This document shows positions 44,149 to 54,179 of a stretch of DNA of 64,000 bases, piece by piece (the stretch's first letter is position 1; each line of letters opens with the position of its first letter). The stretch is taken from assembly GCF_006171285.1 (NCBI RefSeq), contig NZ_CP040889.1:1736001-1800000 (forward strand), in the 5' to 3' direction. This DNA comes from Leclercia adecarboxylata (GTDB lineage: Bacteria > Pseudomonadota > Gammaproteobacteria > Enterobacterales > Enterobacteriaceae). A model generated the notes under the pieces. The model had not been told where the DNA came from, ran no database searches, and worked only from the letters and a program-made list of their open reading frames with translations. The position numbers and the translations under genes were made by a program.

Positions 44149-45342
44149 CTACTTCTCCGCCAGCGCTTCTGCGCAGGCCCAGGCGCTGGCCCACGCCCAC
44201 TGGAAGTTATAGCCGCCCAGCCAGCCTGTCACGTCCATCACTTCGCCGATAAAGTAGAGTCCCGGCACGTTGCGCGCTTCCATGGTGCGCGAGGAGAGCT
44301 CGTTGGTGTCCACCCCGCCCAGCGTCACTTCCGCGGTGCGGTAGCCTTCGGTGCCGTTCGGCTGTACGCGCCAGGCGGTTAAGGTGTCGACCAGCGCCTG
44401 CTGCTCGCGGGTGTTGAGCTGCTTCAGGGATACGTCAGGGATCTGCCCCAGCAGTTGCAGACACTCCACCAGCCGCTTCGGCAGCTGCATCGCCAGGGTA
44501 TTTTTCAGGCTCTGATTAGGGTGTGCCGCGCGCTGCTCGTCGAGGAAACTCTCCAGATCGCAATCCGGTACTAAATTGATGGTGACGAACTCGCCCGGCT
44601 GCCAGTAGCTGGAGATTTGCAGCACCGCCGGACCGGAGAGGCCGCGATGGGTGAACAGCAGATTCTCACGGAACACCGTCCCGTCTTCGGCAGTGATAAC
44701 TGAAGGTACAGAGACCCCGGACAGCGTCTGCAGCTGTTCCAGCAGCGGTTTGTGCAGGGTGAAGGGCACCAGCCCGGCGCGGGTGGGCAAAACCTTCAGG
44801 CCAAACTGTTCGGCAATTTTATAGCCAAACGGCGTCGCACCCAGTCCCGGCATCGAGAGGCCGCCACTGGCGATCACCAGCTTTTCGGCGCTCACGGTTT
44901 CACCGTTCAGTTGCAGGGTATATCCCGCATCGTCTCGCGCCACTTCCAGCACTTCGCTGCGCAGTCGTAGGGTAACCTCGCCTTTTTCACACTCCGCCAC
45001 CAGCATATCAACGATTTGTTGCGCAGAATCGTCGCAAAAAAGTTGCCCCAGCGTTTTCTCATGCCAGGCGATGCCGTGTTTCCCTACGAGGTCAATGAAG
45101 TCCCACTGGGTATAACGTGCCAGCGCAGATTTGCAAAAATGACGGTTCTGGCTCAGATAAGCCGCAGGCTCGATATAAAGGTTAGTAAAGTTGCAGCGCC
45201 CGCCGCCCGACATCAGGATTTTTCGGCCTGGTTTTTTGCCGTTATCGAGTAGCAGAACCCGGCGCCCTGCCTGTCCGGCCATCGCCGCACAGAATAAACC
45301 TGCCGCACCGGCGCCAATAATGATGGCATCATACTTTTCCAC
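44149..45342 (-). CDS. yhiN: FAD-dependent oxidoreductase YhiN (HI0933 family)
   Basis: Flavoprotein of unknown substrate, 397 residues (400 in E. coli YhiN). The N-terminal dinucleotide-binding motif is IIGAGAAGLFCA, followed by the family signature GRKILMSGGGRCNFTN; the C-terminus has GEVMDVTGWLGGYNFQWA. I chose the GTG at 45342: it has a perfect AGGAGG ribosome site eight bases upstream and matches the E. coli N-terminus (EKYDAIIIG against ERFDAIIIG); an in-frame ATG at 45426 adds 28 unsupported residues. Divergent from pitA. Confidence 0.92.
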   Translation of the reverse strand: MEKYDAIIIGAGAAGLFCAAMAGQAGRRVLLLDNGKKPGRKILMSGGGRCNFTNLYIEPAAYLSQNRHFCKSALARYTQWDFIDLVGKHGIAWHEKTLGQLFCDDSAQQIVDMLVAECEKGEVTLRLRSEVLEVARDDAGYTLQLNGETVSAEKLVIASGGLSMPGLGATPFGYKIAEQFGLKVLPTRAGLVPFTLHKPLLEQLQTLSGVSVPSVITAEDGTVFRENLLFTHRGLSGPAVLQISSYWQPGEFVTINLVPDCDLESFLDEQRAAHPNQSLKNTLAMQLPKRLVECLQLLGQIPDVSLKQLNTREQQALVDTLTAWRVQPNGTEGYRTAEVTLGGVDTNELSSRTMEARNVPGLYFIGEVMDVTGWLGGYNFQWAWASAWACAEALAEK

Positions 45343-45505
45343 GTCTCGATCCTCCTGTTTTGGGGGCGCGAATTGTAAAGTTTCCTCAAGAAACGCACCA
45401 GCGCAAAGATCTGCAATTTCATTCATTTAATTGAAATCTAAAAAATAATTCTTTTACTGCTACGCTTATGTCAGTAGGCAAATCAAAAAAAAGCTATATT
45501 TCACT

Positions 45506-45534
45506 TTGCCCGTTGCGCATTTGTCCTGGATAAT
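45506..45534 (+). promoter_or_regulatory. Sigma-70 promoter of pitA
   Basis: TTGCCC and GATAAT separated by exactly 17 bases, about 40 bases before the pitA ATG, make a good housekeeping promoter. Match is four of six and five of six to consensus. The upstream sequence is AT-rich. Confidence 0.7.
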
Positions 45535-45571
45535 GCGCCGCGTTCATGTCCTCAAGATGGCGTAACGTCCT

Positions 45572-47071
45572 ATGCTACATTTGTTTGCCGGCCTGGATTT
45601 ACATACCGGGCTTTTACTCTTGCTTGCTCTGGCCTTTGTATTGTTCTACGAAGCGATTAACGGCTTCCATGACACTGCGAACGCAGTCGCAACGGTTATC
45701 TACACTCGGGCATTACGATCGCAGGTTGCGGTAGTGATGGCTGCGGTGTTTAACTTCTTTGGCGTTCTTCTGGGGGGTCTGAGCGTAGCCTACGCGATTG
45801 TGCATATGCTGCCAACGGATCTGCTGTTGAATGTCAGCTCCGGCCATGGCCTTGCTATGGTGTTCTCTCTGCTGTTTGCTGCAATTATCTGGAACCTCGG
45901 TACCTGGTATTTCGGCCTGCCAGCATCCAGTTCTCACACGCTGATCGGCGCTATCATCGGGATTGGTTTAACCAATGCGCTGATGACCGGTACGTCTGTG
46001 GTGGACGCGCTGAACATCCCTAAAGTTCTGGGTATTTTCGGTTCACTGATTATCTCCCCGATTGTCGGTCTGGTTGTGGCGGGTGGTTTAATCTTCCTGC
46101 TGCGTCGTTACTGGAGCGGCACCAAAAAACGTGCCCGTATCCACCTGACGCCAGCCGAGCGTGAAAAGAAAGACGGTAAGAAAAAGCCGCCATTCTGGAC
46201 GCGTATCGCCCTGATCATCTCTGCTATCGGCGTGGCCTTCTCTCACGGCGCTAACGACGGTCAGAAAGGCATTGGTCTGGTGATGCTGGTGCTGATTGGC
46301 GTGGCACCTGCTGGCTTCGTGGTGAATATGAATGCTACCGGTTACGAAATTACCCGTACCCGTGACGCCATTAACAACGTTGAAACCTATTTCCAGCAGC
46401 GTCCTGATCTGTTGAAAAAAGCGACCGGCGTTGATCAGCTGATCCCTTCTCCGGAAGCAGGTGCAACCACCGCCCCAGGCGAGTTCCACTGCCACCCGGC
46501 CAATGCGATCAATGCCCTGGAGCGCGCTAAAGGCATGCTGACGGACGTCGAAAGCTACGACAAGCTCACTCCAGAGCAGCGTGGCCAGATGCGTCGCATC
46601 ATGCTGTGCATCTCCGACGTGACTGATAAAGTGTCTAAGCTGCCTGAAGTCTCTTCTGACGACCAACGTCTGCTGAAGAAACTGAAAGTGGACATGCTGA
46701 ACACCATCGAGTACGCACCTATCTGGATCATCATGGCGGTCGCACTGGCGCTGGGTCTGGGTACGATGGTTGGCTGGCGTCGCGTGGCGACAACCATTGG
46801 CGAGAAGATCGGTAAGAAAGGCATGACCTATGCCCAGGGGATGTCCGCTCAGATGACGGCGGCAGTCTCTATCGGTCTGGCCAGCTACACCGGTATGCCG
46901 GTATCCACAACCCACGTTCTCTCTTCGTCCGTGGCGGGTACTATGCTGGTTGATGGCGGCGGTCTGCAACGCAAAACCGTGACCAGCATTCTGATGGCCT
47001 GGGTATTTACCCTGCCGGCATCGATTCTGCTGTCTGGCGGTCTGTACTGGATCTCCCTGCAATTCATCTAA
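45572..47071 (+). CDS. pitA: Low-affinity phosphate/metal symporter PitA
   Basis: Proton-driven importer of metal-phosphate complexes, 499 residues, same length as E. coli PitA. The PiT family signatures are [18 protein letters not shown] in the N-terminal half and [13 protein letters not shown] plus [12 protein letters not shown] in the C-terminal half; the hydrophilic central loop (about 185-360) is cytoplasmic. It also brings in Zn, so it links phosphate supply with zntA. Divergent from yhiN, ends in a strong terminator. Confidence 0.97.
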   Translation: MLHLFAGLDLHTGLLLLLALAFVLFYEAINGFHDTANAVATVIYTRALRSQVAVVMAAVFNFFGVLLGGLSVAYAIVHMLPTDLLLNVSSGHGLAMVFSLLFAAIIWNLGTWYFGLPASSSHTLIGAIIGIGLTNALMTGTSVVDALNIPKVLGIFGSLIISPIVGLVVAGGLIFLLRRYWSGTKKRARIHLTPAEREKKDGKKKPPFWTRIALIISAIGVAFSHGANDGQKGIGLVMLVLIGVAPAGFVVNMNATGYEITRTRDAINNVETYFQQRPDLLKKATGVDQLIPSPEAGATTAPGEFHCHPANAINALERAKGMLTDVESYDKLTPEQRGQMRRIMLCISDVTDKVSKLPEVSSDDQRLLKKLKVDMLNTIEYAPIWIIMAVALALGLGTMVGWRRVATTIGEKIGKKGMTYAQGMSAQMTAAVSIGLASYTGMPVSTTHVLSSSVAGTMLVDGGGLQRKTVTSILMAWVFTLPASILLSGGLYWISLQFI

Positions 47072-47092
47072 TCGCAGGCAGATAACGATAAG

Positions 47093-47123
47093 AGCGGGTC
47101 AGGTAACTGGCCCGCTTTTTTTT
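47093..47123 (+). terminator. Rho-independent terminator of pitA
   Basis: Stem AGCGGGTCAG / CTGGCCCGCT with a GTAA loop followed by eight T residues, starting 21 bases after the pitA stop. It ends four bases before the uspB stop codon, so convergent uspB transcripts also cross it. Confidence 0.93.
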
Positions 47124-47127
47124 GCGC

Positions 47128-47463
47128 TCAATGCCAGATGAGGAGAGCAATCATGCTCACCACCACCAGGCCGCACAGCGCGCTGGTCAGAATGAACTGA
47201 CGACGCAGGCGTTCACAGCGACGGATAAACTCATCATCATGATGATCGCGATAGCGCTGGGCGTAGATATACCACACCAGGCGCATCTGTTTGCTGGGCT
47301 GCCCGTGCGAGGTGAAGAAGCCCCCGCCGTCCACATATTGATAAAGCAACGGATCGCAGCCACGCAGTACCACTAACAGCGCGCGCAAGGATGAGAAATA
47401 ACGCGCCATATTCACAATGCAAACCACACATAACGCCCAAAACAATGCGACGGTGCTAATCAT
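47128..47463 (-). CDS. uspB: Universal stress protein B
   Basis: Inner-membrane protein of 111 residues, same length as E. coli UspB, induced by sigma-S in stationary phase and needed there for ethanol tolerance. Two TM segments: [19 protein letters not shown] at the N-terminus and [20 protein letters not shown] at the C-terminus, with a charged cytoplasmic middle. I chose the ATG at 47463; an in-frame ATG 54 bases upstream is not supported by the family. Divergent from uspA over 283 bases (47464-47746), in which I could not assign promoters with confidence. Confidence 0.95.
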   Translation of the reverse strand: MISTVALFWALCVVCIVNMARYFSSLRALLVVLRGCDPLLYQYVDGGGFFTSHGQPSKQMRLVWYIYAQRYRDHHDDEFIRRCERLRRQFILTSALCGLVVVSMIALLIWH

Positions 47464-47746
47464 ACTTCCTCCCCGGCGTCCGCCCACGAAGCAACGCTTC
47501 GGGACTACCGCACCCATGCCCTGACAGACGGTTCAGTGAAAGAGAGACTCAAAAGCGGATCGGCTTCACATTTTATTATCCGAACGGCTTATTCAATAGT
47601 GTAGGAGATCCGTTAATTTTTTTGCCACAAGGTTAATCGTTATCAACACCAATGCTTGAAAATTTTGTTTAACTGGGCCGTAATGAAAGCAGGTAGACGA
47701 CTGCTACACGCATTGGTCATCGATAACTTAAGGAAGGAGTAACACT

Positions 47747-48184
47747 ATGGCTTATAAACATATTCTGATCGCTGTTGACCTCTCCCCGGAGAGCAAAGTG
47801 CTGGTTGATAAAGCGGTATCCATGGCGCGTCCGTACAATGCGAAAGTTTCCTTGATTCACGTGGACGTGAATTACTCCGATCTCTATACCGGCCTGATTG
47901 ACGTGAATCTGGGGGATATGCAGAAGCGTATCTCCGAAGAGACCCACCAGGCGCTGACCGAACTCTCCACCAATGCCGGCTATCCGATCACCGAAACCCT
48001 GAGCGGCAGCGGCGATCTGGGCCAGGTGCTGGTTGATGCCATCAAGAAATACGATATGGATCTGGTGGTCTGCGGCCATCACCAGGACTTCTGGAGCAAG
48101 CTGATGTCGTCAGCCCGCCAGCTGATTAACACCGTGCACGTTGATATGTTGATTGTGCCGCTGCGCGACGAAGACGACGAGTAA
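47747..48184 (+). CDS. uspA: Universal stress protein A
   Basis: Cytoplasmic stress protein of 145 residues (144 in E. coli) that accumulates on growth arrest. It is a single Usp domain ([20 protein letters not shown] start, [14 protein letters not shown] near the end). Like E. coli UspA it lacks the ATP-binding G-2X-G-9X-G pattern in full. A strong AAGGAGT ribosome site precedes the ATG. The long inverted repeat right after the stop is probably its 3' mRNA end. Confidence 0.96.
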   Translation: MAYKHILIAVDLSPESKVLVDKAVSMARPYNAKVSLIHVDVNYSDLYTGLIDVNLGDMQKRISEETHQALTELSTNAGYPITETLSGSGDLGQVLVDAIKKYDMDLVVCGHHQDFWSKLMSSARQLINTVHVDMLIVPLRDEDDE

Positions 48185-48194
48185 GTGGGAAATA

Positions 48195-48278
48195 CCCCTC
48201 ACCCTGGCCCTCTCCCCATAGGGGAGAGGGAACGATCGAGCCCCTCGCCCCTATGGGGAGAGGGGTTGGGGTGAGGGG
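48195..48278. repeat. Head-to-head intergenic palindromic repeat
   Basis: Two inverted copies of the CCCTCACCC...CCCTCTCCCC/GGGGAGAGGG element, separated by AACGATCGAG, form an 84-base GC-rich inverted repeat in the convergent gap between uspA and rsmJ. Each copy is itself palindromic. A single copy is at 637-670. It can fold as one long stem or two short ones and may end both transcripts. Confidence 0.82.
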
Positions 48279-48280
48279 CA

Positions 48281-49045
48281 TCAGGCCGCACCCTCCTCCG
48301 GCGTGCCGGAGTAAATATCAAACCGGTGGCCTTTGGTCACCACCGCATTGGTCGTCGCAACATCCGCCAGCGGCGGTGCGTAATCCGGGCGCTTCACCAC
48401 CACGCGCTTCGTTGCCAGCAGACGGGCAGGCTCCAGCAAGCCGTCCGCATCCAGATCCGGCCCCACCAGCGACTGAAATACCCGCATCTCCTTTTTCACC
48501 AGCGCGCTTTTCTGCTTGTGCGGGAACATCGGGTCGAGATAGACCACCTGCGGACGCGGAGTGATGTCGGTCAGCGCCGTCAGGCTTGAGGCGTGGATCA
48601 GCTGCAGCCGCTCCTGGAGCCAGCCGCCGATTTCCGGGTCCGCATAGCCGCGCGCCAGGCCATCATCCAGTAACGCAGCCACAACCGGGTTACGCTCCAG
48701 CATCCGCACCCGACAGCCCACCGAGGCCAGCACAAAGGCATCGCGCCCGAGTCCCGCCGTGGCATCCACCACATCCGGCAGATAGCTGCCCTTAATCCCC
48801 ACGGCTTTTGCCACCGCTTCACCGCGGCCGCCGCCGAACTTACGCCGGTGCGCCATCGCCCCGCCGACGAAATCGACAAAAATGCCGCCGAGTTTGGGCT
48901 CGTCGCGTTTGCGTAATTCCAGATGCGCTGTAGTCATCACCAGCGCCATCAGGTTCTCTTCATCGTGCTCCAGCCCCCAGCGGGCCGCCAGAACAGATAA
49001 GGCGCCGTCTCCGGCGCCTGTTTCATCTACTAAATGAATCTTCAC
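48281..49045 (-). CDS. rsmJ: 16S rRNA m2G1516 methyltransferase RsmJ
   Basis: SAM-dependent methyltransferase for G1516 of 16S rRNA, 254 residues (250 in E. coli). The SAM loop is [17 protein letters not shown], and the catalytic motif is YLDPMFP. The N-terminal half has the conserved [24 protein letters not shown] sequence ([13 protein letters not shown]). It follows prlC by seven bases and is cotranscribed, probably from the heat-shock promoter before prlC. Confidence 0.96.
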   Translation of the reverse strand: MKIHLVDETGAGDGALSVLAARWGLEHDEENLMALVMTTAHLELRKRDEPKLGGIFVDFVGGAMAHRRKFGGGRGEAVAKAVGIKGSYLPDVVDATAGLGRDAFVLASVGCRVRMLERNPVVAALLDDGLARGYADPEIGGWLQERLQLIHASSLTALTDITPRPQVVYLDPMFPHKQKSALVKKEMRVFQSLVGPDLDADGLLEPARLLATKRVVVKRPDYAPPLADVATTNAVVTKGHRFDIYSGTPEEGAA

Positions 49046-49052
49046 GAATCAA

Positions 49053-51095
49053 TTAACCCTTGATGCCGTAATGCTCCAGCATCGCATCCAGCTGCGGTTC
49101 GCGGCCACGGAAGCGTTTGAACAGCTCCATTGGCTCTTCGGAACCGCCGCGGGTCAGGATGTTATCCAGGAACGACTGACCGGTTTCGCGGTTGAAAATC
49201 CCCTCTTCTTCGAAGCGGGAGTAAGCGTCTGCCGCCAGCACGTCCGCCCACAGGTAGCTGTAGTACCCTGCCGCATAACCGCCAGCAAAGATGTGGCTGA
49301 ACGCGTGTGGGAAGCGACCCCAGGCCGGGCCTGGAATAAGGGCAACCTGCTTTTTGATCTCCGCGAGGGTTTCGAGCACCTTCGCGCCCTGCTCCGGGCT
49401 GAACTCGGCATGCAGGCGGAAATCGAACAGGCCGAACTCCAGCTGGCGCAGGATAAACATCGCCGCCTGGTAGTTTTTCGCTTCCAGCATCTTATCCAGC
49501 AGCGCTTTTGGCAGCGGCTCGCCGGTCTCATAGTGGCCGGAGATAAACGCCAGCGCGTCCGGCTCCCAGCACCAGTTTTCCATAAACTGGCTTGGCAGTT
49601 CGACGGCATCCCACGGCACACCGCTGATACCGGCAACGCCTGCCGCTTCAATACGGGTCAGCATATGGTGCAGGCCGTGGCCGAACTCGTGGAACAGGGT
49701 GATCACTTCGTCATGGGTGAACAGCGCAGGTTTGCCGTTTACCGGACGGTTGAAGTTACAGGTCAGGTAGGCCACCGGCTTCTGCAGCGAGCCGTCGGCT
49801 TTACGCATCTGGCCCACGCAGTCGTCCATCCACGCGCCGCCGCGTTTATTTTCGCGGGCGTACAGGTCGAGATAGAAGCTGCCGCGCAGTTCGTTTTTGT
49901 CGTCATACAGCTCGAAGAAACGCACGTCGTCGTGCCATACGTCCACATCGTTACGCTCTTTCGCGGTGATGCCGTAAATGCGTTTGACCACTTCGAACAG
50001 GCCGTTAACGGCTTTGTTTTCCGGGAAGTACGGGCGCAGCTGCTCATCGCTGATGCTGTAGAGGTGCTGTTTCTGCTTCTCGCTGTAGTACGCGATATCC
50101 CACGGCTGCAGCTCATCCACGCCGAACTCCGCTTTCGCGAAGGCGCGCAGCTGGGCCAGCTCTTTCTCACCCTGTGGACGGGCGCGTTTTGCAAGATCGG
50201 TTAAGAAATCGAGCACCTGCTGTGGGTTCTCGGCCATTTTGGTGGCGAGGGATTTATCCGCGTAGCTGTCAAAGCCCAGCAGCTGCGCCAGCTCGTGACG
50301 CAGGGCGAGGATTTCGGCCATTACCGGGCTGTTGTCCCATTTACCGGCGTTCGGGCCCTGATCGGAGGCACGGGTGCTGTAGGCGCGATACATCTCTTCA
50401 CGCAGAGCCTGGTTGTCGCAGTAGGTCATCACCGGCAGATAGCTCGGGATATCCAGGGTCAACAGGTAGCCTTCCTGCTCTTTTGCTTCGGCCTGGGCTT
50501 TTGCTGCCGCCAGCGCGCTCTCCGGCATGCCCGCAAGCTCGGCTTCGTCGGTAATCAGCTTCGTCCAGCCCATGGTGGCATCCAGGACATTATTGCTGTA
50601 CTGGTTACCAAGCTCAGACAGGCGGGTGGCAATTTCGCCGTAGCGCTGCTGTTTCTCTTTCGCGAGGCCGATGCCCGACAGTTCAAAGTCACGCAGGGCG
50701 TTATCGACAGACTTTTTCTGGGCGATGTTCAGCGTCGCATAGTGATCGCCATCGCGCAGGTCGCGGTACGCTTTGTACAGCCCCTCGTGCTGCCCGACCC
50801 AGGTGCTGTATTCCGACAGCAGCGGCAGGGTTTGTTCGTAGGCTTCACGCAGTTCCGGGCTGTTTTTCACCGAGTTCAGGTGGCTGACCGGGGAGAAGAT
50901 GCGGCCAAGCACATCATCCACTTCCGCCAGCGGCTGACACAGGTTTTCCCAGGTATAGGGCGCGCCTTGCGCAACCACGCTCTCGACTGCGGTACGGCAA
51001 TCGTCCAGTGCTTTAGTGACCGCGGGGACAACATGTTCAGGCAGAATGGAGGAGAACGGTGGCAACGAAAAAGGCGTCAGTAATGGGTTGGTCAT
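49053..51095 (-). CDS. prlC: Oligopeptidase A
   Basis: Cytoplasmic M3 family zinc metallopeptidase that degrades signal peptides and oligopeptides; 680 residues, same as E. coli PrlC (OpdA). The zinc site HEFGH is in TLFHEFGHGLHHM, with the third ligand expected downstream in ENWCWEPDAL. I chose the ATG at 51095 (MTNPLLTPFSLPPF), matching E. coli; an in-frame start 51 bases upstream is not supported. In E. coli it is a heat-shock gene; a sigma-32 promoter is visible here (separate entry). Operon prlC-rsmJ. Confidence 0.97.
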   Translation of the reverse strand: MTNPLLTPFSLPPFSSILPEHVVPAVTKALDDCRTAVESVVAQGAPYTWENLCQPLAEVDDVLGRIFSPVSHLNSVKNSPELREAYEQTLPLLSEYSTWVGQHEGLYKAYRDLRDGDHYATLNIAQKKSVDNALRDFELSGIGLAKEKQQRYGEIATRLSELGNQYSNNVLDATMGWTKLITDEAELAGMPESALAAAKAQAEAKEQEGYLLTLDIPSYLPVMTYCDNQALREEMYRAYSTRASDQGPNAGKWDNSPVMAEILALRHELAQLLGFDSYADKSLATKMAENPQQVLDFLTDLAKRARPQGEKELAQLRAFAKAEFGVDELQPWDIAYYSEKQKQHLYSISDEQLRPYFPENKAVNGLFEVVKRIYGITAKERNDVDVWHDDVRFFELYDDKNELRGSFYLDLYARENKRGGAWMDDCVGQMRKADGSLQKPVAYLTCNFNRPVNGKPALFTHDEVITLFHEFGHGLHHMLTRIEAAGVAGISGVPWDAVELPSQFMENWCWEPDALAFISGHYETGEPLPKALLDKMLEAKNYQAAMFILRQLEFGLFDFRLHAEFSPEQGAKVLETLAEIKKQVALIPGPAWGRFPHAFSHIFAGGYAAGYYSYLWADVLAADAYSRFEEEGIFNRETGQSFLDNILTRGGSEEPMELFKRFRGREPQLDAMLEHYGIKG

Positions 51096-51155
51096 AAACA
51101 CTGTCCTGTTAAATGAGTGAATGAAGCGCGCATCCTGCGCGAGCATATTGTTCCA

Positions 51156-51184
51156 GGATGGGGTTAAGTGTAGTGAATTTCAAT
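51156..51184 (-). promoter_or_regulatory. Sigma-32 promoter of prlC-rsmJ
   Basis: On the minus strand TTGAAA is followed after 14 bases by CCCCATCC, a close match to the heat-shock consensus CTTGAAA-N11-16-CCCCATNT. It lies about 60 bases before the prlC ATG. This makes prlC-rsmJ a likely target of the RpoH encoded at 7935-8792. Confidence 0.85.
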
Positions 51185-51298
51185 GGCTGCGGTGACAGAA
51201 AAGCAGCCGCTGCGACGCCGCGTGCCGGGCCTACGGGTAATCTGTGCCGTTCTGCTGTAAACTGTGGCCAATCGACATTATCTGGAATTTATCTACCC

Positions 51299-52141
51299 AT
51301 GTTCAGTTATCGCCACAGCTTTCACGCGGGCAACCACGCCGACGTCCTTAAACATACCGTTCAGAGCCTGATTATCGAAGCGCTGAAAGAGAAAGATAAG
51401 CCTTTTCTCTATCTGGACACCCATGCTGGCGCGGGCCGCTATCAGCTGAGCGGCGAACACGCCGAGCGCACCGGGGAGTATCTGGAAGGTATCGCCCGTA
51501 TCTGGCAGCAGGACGACCTGCCGGCAGAGCTTGAGCCCTACATCAGCGTGATCAACCACTTCAACCGCAGCGGCCAGTTACGCTACTACCCGGGCTCGCC
51601 GCTGATTGCCCGCCAGCTGCTGCGCGAGCAGGACAGCATTCAGCTCACCGAACTGCACCCGAGCGATTATCCGCTGCTGCGATCCGAATTCCAGAAAGAC
51701 AGCCGCGCGCGCGTGGAGAAATCGGACGGCTACCAGCAGCTGAAAGCGAAGCTGCCGCCGGTTTCCCGTCGCGGCCTGGTGCTGATCGACCCGCCTTACG
51801 AAATCAAAAGCGACTATCAGGCGGTGGTTGCGGGCATCAACGAGGGTTATAAACGCTTTGCCACCGGCACCTATGCCCTGTGGTATCCGGTGGTGCTGCG
51901 TTCGCAGATCAAGCGCATGATAAAAGACCTGGAAGCCACCGGCATCCGTAAGATCCTGCAAATTGAACTGGCGGTTCTTCCGGATAGCGATCGACGCGGC
52001 ATGACTGCCTCCGGCATGATCGTGGTTAACCCGCCGTGGAAGCTCGAAGCGCAGATGAATAACGTTCTGCCGTGGCTGCACAAAAAGCTGGTTCCGGCCG
52101 GAACGGGCCACATGACCGTCAGCTGGATCGTGCCAGAGTAA
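51299..52141 (+). CDS. rlmJ: 23S rRNA m6A2030 methyltransferase RlmJ
   Basis: Methylates A2030 of 23S rRNA. 280 residues, same length as E. coli RlmJ (YhiR). The N-terminus [19 protein letters not shown] and the catalytic DPPYE in [11 protein letters not shown] identify it. I chose the ATG at 51299; in-frame codons further upstream (to 51158) would give a Cys/Ala-rich leader absent from the family and overlap the prlC promoter. Divergent from prlC, 70 bases before gor. Confidence 0.96.
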   Translation: MFSYRHSFHAGNHADVLKHTVQSLIIEALKEKDKPFLYLDTHAGAGRYQLSGEHAERTGEYLEGIARIWQQDDLPAELEPYISVINHFNRSGQLRYYPGSPLIARQLLREQDSIQLTELHPSDYPLLRSEFQKDSRARVEKSDGYQQLKAKLPPVSRRGLVLIDPPYEIKSDYQAVVAGINEGYKRFATGTYALWYPVVLRSQIKRMIKDLEATGIRKILQIELAVLPDSDRRGMTASGMIVVNPPWKLEAQMNNVLPWLHKKLVPAGTGHMTVSWIVPE

Positions 52142-52211
52142 TCGCAGCCATCGATGGAAACTATTGATTTCAAGTATACAATCGCGGCAATTAACGATTA
52201 AGGATAAGACC

Positions 52212-53564
52212 ATGACTAAGCATTATGACTACATCGCTATCGGTGGCGGCAGCGGCGGCATCGCCTCGATTAACCGTGCGGCCATGTATGGCCAGAAGTG
52301 CGCGCTGATTGAAGCGAAAGACCTCGGCGGCACCTGCGTCAACGTCGGTTGTGTACCGAAAAAGGTGATGTGGCATGCGGCGCAGATCCGCGAGGCTATC
52401 CATCTTTATGGCCCGGATTACGGTTTTGACACCACCATCAACAACTTCGACTGGGATCGCCTGATCGCCAGCCGTACCGCCTACATCGATCGTATTCACA
52501 CCTCCTACGATAACGTGCTGGGCAAGAACAACGTCGACGTGATCCGTGGTTTTGCCCGCTTTGTGGATGCGAAGACGATCGAAGTCAACGGCGAGACGAT
52601 CACCGCCGATCATATCCTGATCGCTACCGGTGGCCGTCCGAGCCACCCGGCTATTCCGGGTGCGGAATACGGCATCGACTCTGACGGTTTCTTCGAACTG
52701 CCTGCCCTGCCGAAACGCGTCGCTATCGTGGGCGCAGGTTATATCGCCGTGGAGCTGGCGGGTGTGATTAACGGTCTGGGCGCTGAAGCGCACCTGTTTG
52801 TGCGTAAACACGCCCCGCTGCGCAACTTCGACCCGCTGATTGTGGATACGCTGGTAGAAGTGATGAACGCCGAAGGCCCGCATCTGCACACTGAAGCGAT
52901 TCCGAAGGCAGTAGTGAAAAACGCCGACGGCAGCCTGACCCTGGAGCTGGAAGATGGCCGCAGCCAGACCGTGGATTGCCTGATCTGGGCCATTGGTCGT
53001 GAACCGGCAAACGACAACTTCAACCTGGCCGTCACGGGCGTTGAAACCAACGAGAAAGGCTATATCGTTGTCGATAAGTTCCAGAACACCAGCGTATCAG
53101 GCATCTACGCCGTGGGCGATAACACCGGCGCAGTCGAACTGACCCCGGTGGCCGTGGCCGCGGGTCGTCGTCTTTCCGAGCGTCTGTTTAACAACAAACC
53201 GGAAGAGCACCTGGATTACAGCAACATCCCGACCGTGGTCTTCAGCCACCCGCCAATCGGCACCGTCGGTTTAACCGAACCGCAGGCGCGCGCGCACTAT
53301 GGCGACGACCAGGTGAAAGTGTATAAATCCGCCTTCACCGCCATGTATACCGCAGTGACCTCTCACCGCCAGCCGTGCCGCATGAAATTAGTCTGCGTCG
53401 GCCCGGACGAGAAGATCGTCGGCATTCATGGTATCGGCTTTGGTATGGATGAGATCCTGCAGGGCTTTGCGGTGGCGCTGAAAATGGGTGCGACTAAGAA
53501 AGACTTTGATAATACCGTGGCTATTCACCCGACGGCGGCAGAAGAGTTTGTGACCATGCGTTAA
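52212..53564 (+). CDS. gor: Glutathione reductase
   Basis: NADPH-dependent flavoenzyme that regenerates glutathione. 450 residues as in E. coli: FAD motif [11 protein letters not shown], redox-active disulfide Cys42/Cys47 in [14 protein letters not shown] motif [14 protein letters not shown]-binding GVYAVGD-like [10 protein letters not shown], and the catalytic His in [11 protein letters not shown] chose the ATG at 52212, which starts [12 protein letters not shown] as in E. coli. It is convergent with the pentapeptide-like gene, with 19 bases between stop codons. Confidence 0.97.
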   Translation: MTKHYDYIAIGGGSGGIASINRAAMYGQKCALIEAKDLGGTCVNVGCVPKKVMWHAAQIREAIHLYGPDYGFDTTINNFDWDRLIASRTAYIDRIHTSYDNVLGKNNVDVIRGFARFVDAKTIEVNGETITADHILIATGGRPSHPAIPGAEYGIDSDGFFELPALPKRVAIVGAGYIAVELAGVINGLGAEAHLFVRKHAPLRNFDPLIVDTLVEVMNAEGPHLHTEAIPKAVVKNADGSLTLELEDGRSQTVDCLIWAIGREPANDNFNLAVTGVETNEKGYIVVDKFQNTSVSGIYAVGDNTGAVELTPVAVAAGRRLSERLFNNKPEEHLDYSNIPTVVFSHPPIGTVGLTEPQARAHYGDDQVKVYKSAFTAMYTAVTSHRQPCRMKLVCVGPDEKIVGIHGIGFGMDEILQGFAVALKMGATKKDFDNTVAIHPTAAEEFVTMR

Positions 53565-53583
53565 TCACGCATAGCGACCGGTG

Positions 53584-53988
53584 TCAGGCAATCACAATCT
53601 GCCCGACGCCGGTACACTCCTCAAAAATAAACATCCTTAACGACATATTTAACAGACGCATCCCCGCAACATCACAGTGACGTAAATGAATGGGCTGCGT
53701 CACGGTACTATTTGAGAAAAAGACATTGCGCAAATCACAACTCTCAAAACAGAGCCCGTCGATATAACAACGGTTAATTAATAAACTGCCAAACTGAATA
53801 TTGCGGAATACACTTTTCTTCAGATTGCTGCGAAAAATAATCGCTTTGTTCTCTCCTTCACAAATATCCAGCCACGCAAAATGGCGGCTTTCCAGCAACC
53901 CCTCCAGTTCTGTTATAGTGGATTTATATTCTTCAGGTTTTTCAAAAGAAAAAGGCGTAACGCCCTGACGCTTCGCGTTAAGGTTCAT
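53584..53988 (-). CDS. Pentapeptide-repeat-like protein
   Basis: Protein of 134 residues that I do not recognise as a named family. From about residue 48 to 125 a hydrophobic residue (mostly L, F or I) recurs every fifth position (SNLKKSVFRNIQF, NRCYIDGLCFESCDLRN), as in pentapeptide-repeat beta-helices, giving about three coils; the N-terminal 45 residues are a separate, charged helical part. Such proteins often act as protein or DNA mimics. It lies in an AT-rich patch (30-48 percent GC in places) and is divergent from the caspase-like gene 191 bases away, suggesting a functional pair. No signal peptide. Confidence 0.65.
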   Translation of the reverse strand: MNLNAKRQGVTPFSFEKPEEYKSTITELEGLLESRHFAWLDICEGENKAIIFRSNLKKSVFRNIQFGSLLINRCYIDGLCFESCDLRNVFFSNSTVTQPIHLRHCDVAGMRLLNMSLRMFIFEECTGVGQIVIA

Positions 53989-54179
53989 AAGGATCCCTGG
54001 TTTGAAGTTGTCATCTGAAACGATGACGACGGAGTGGAATCTCTTAATTACTTATTTCAGCGTGGCGAAACAATATCGATTTTGGACAATTATTTGCAGA
54101 GTTGGCCGATGAGATAAAAGTTCAAATACATAGCGTTATTAATCCAATAAATAATTAATTTCACTTAGGTGTCTATTTT

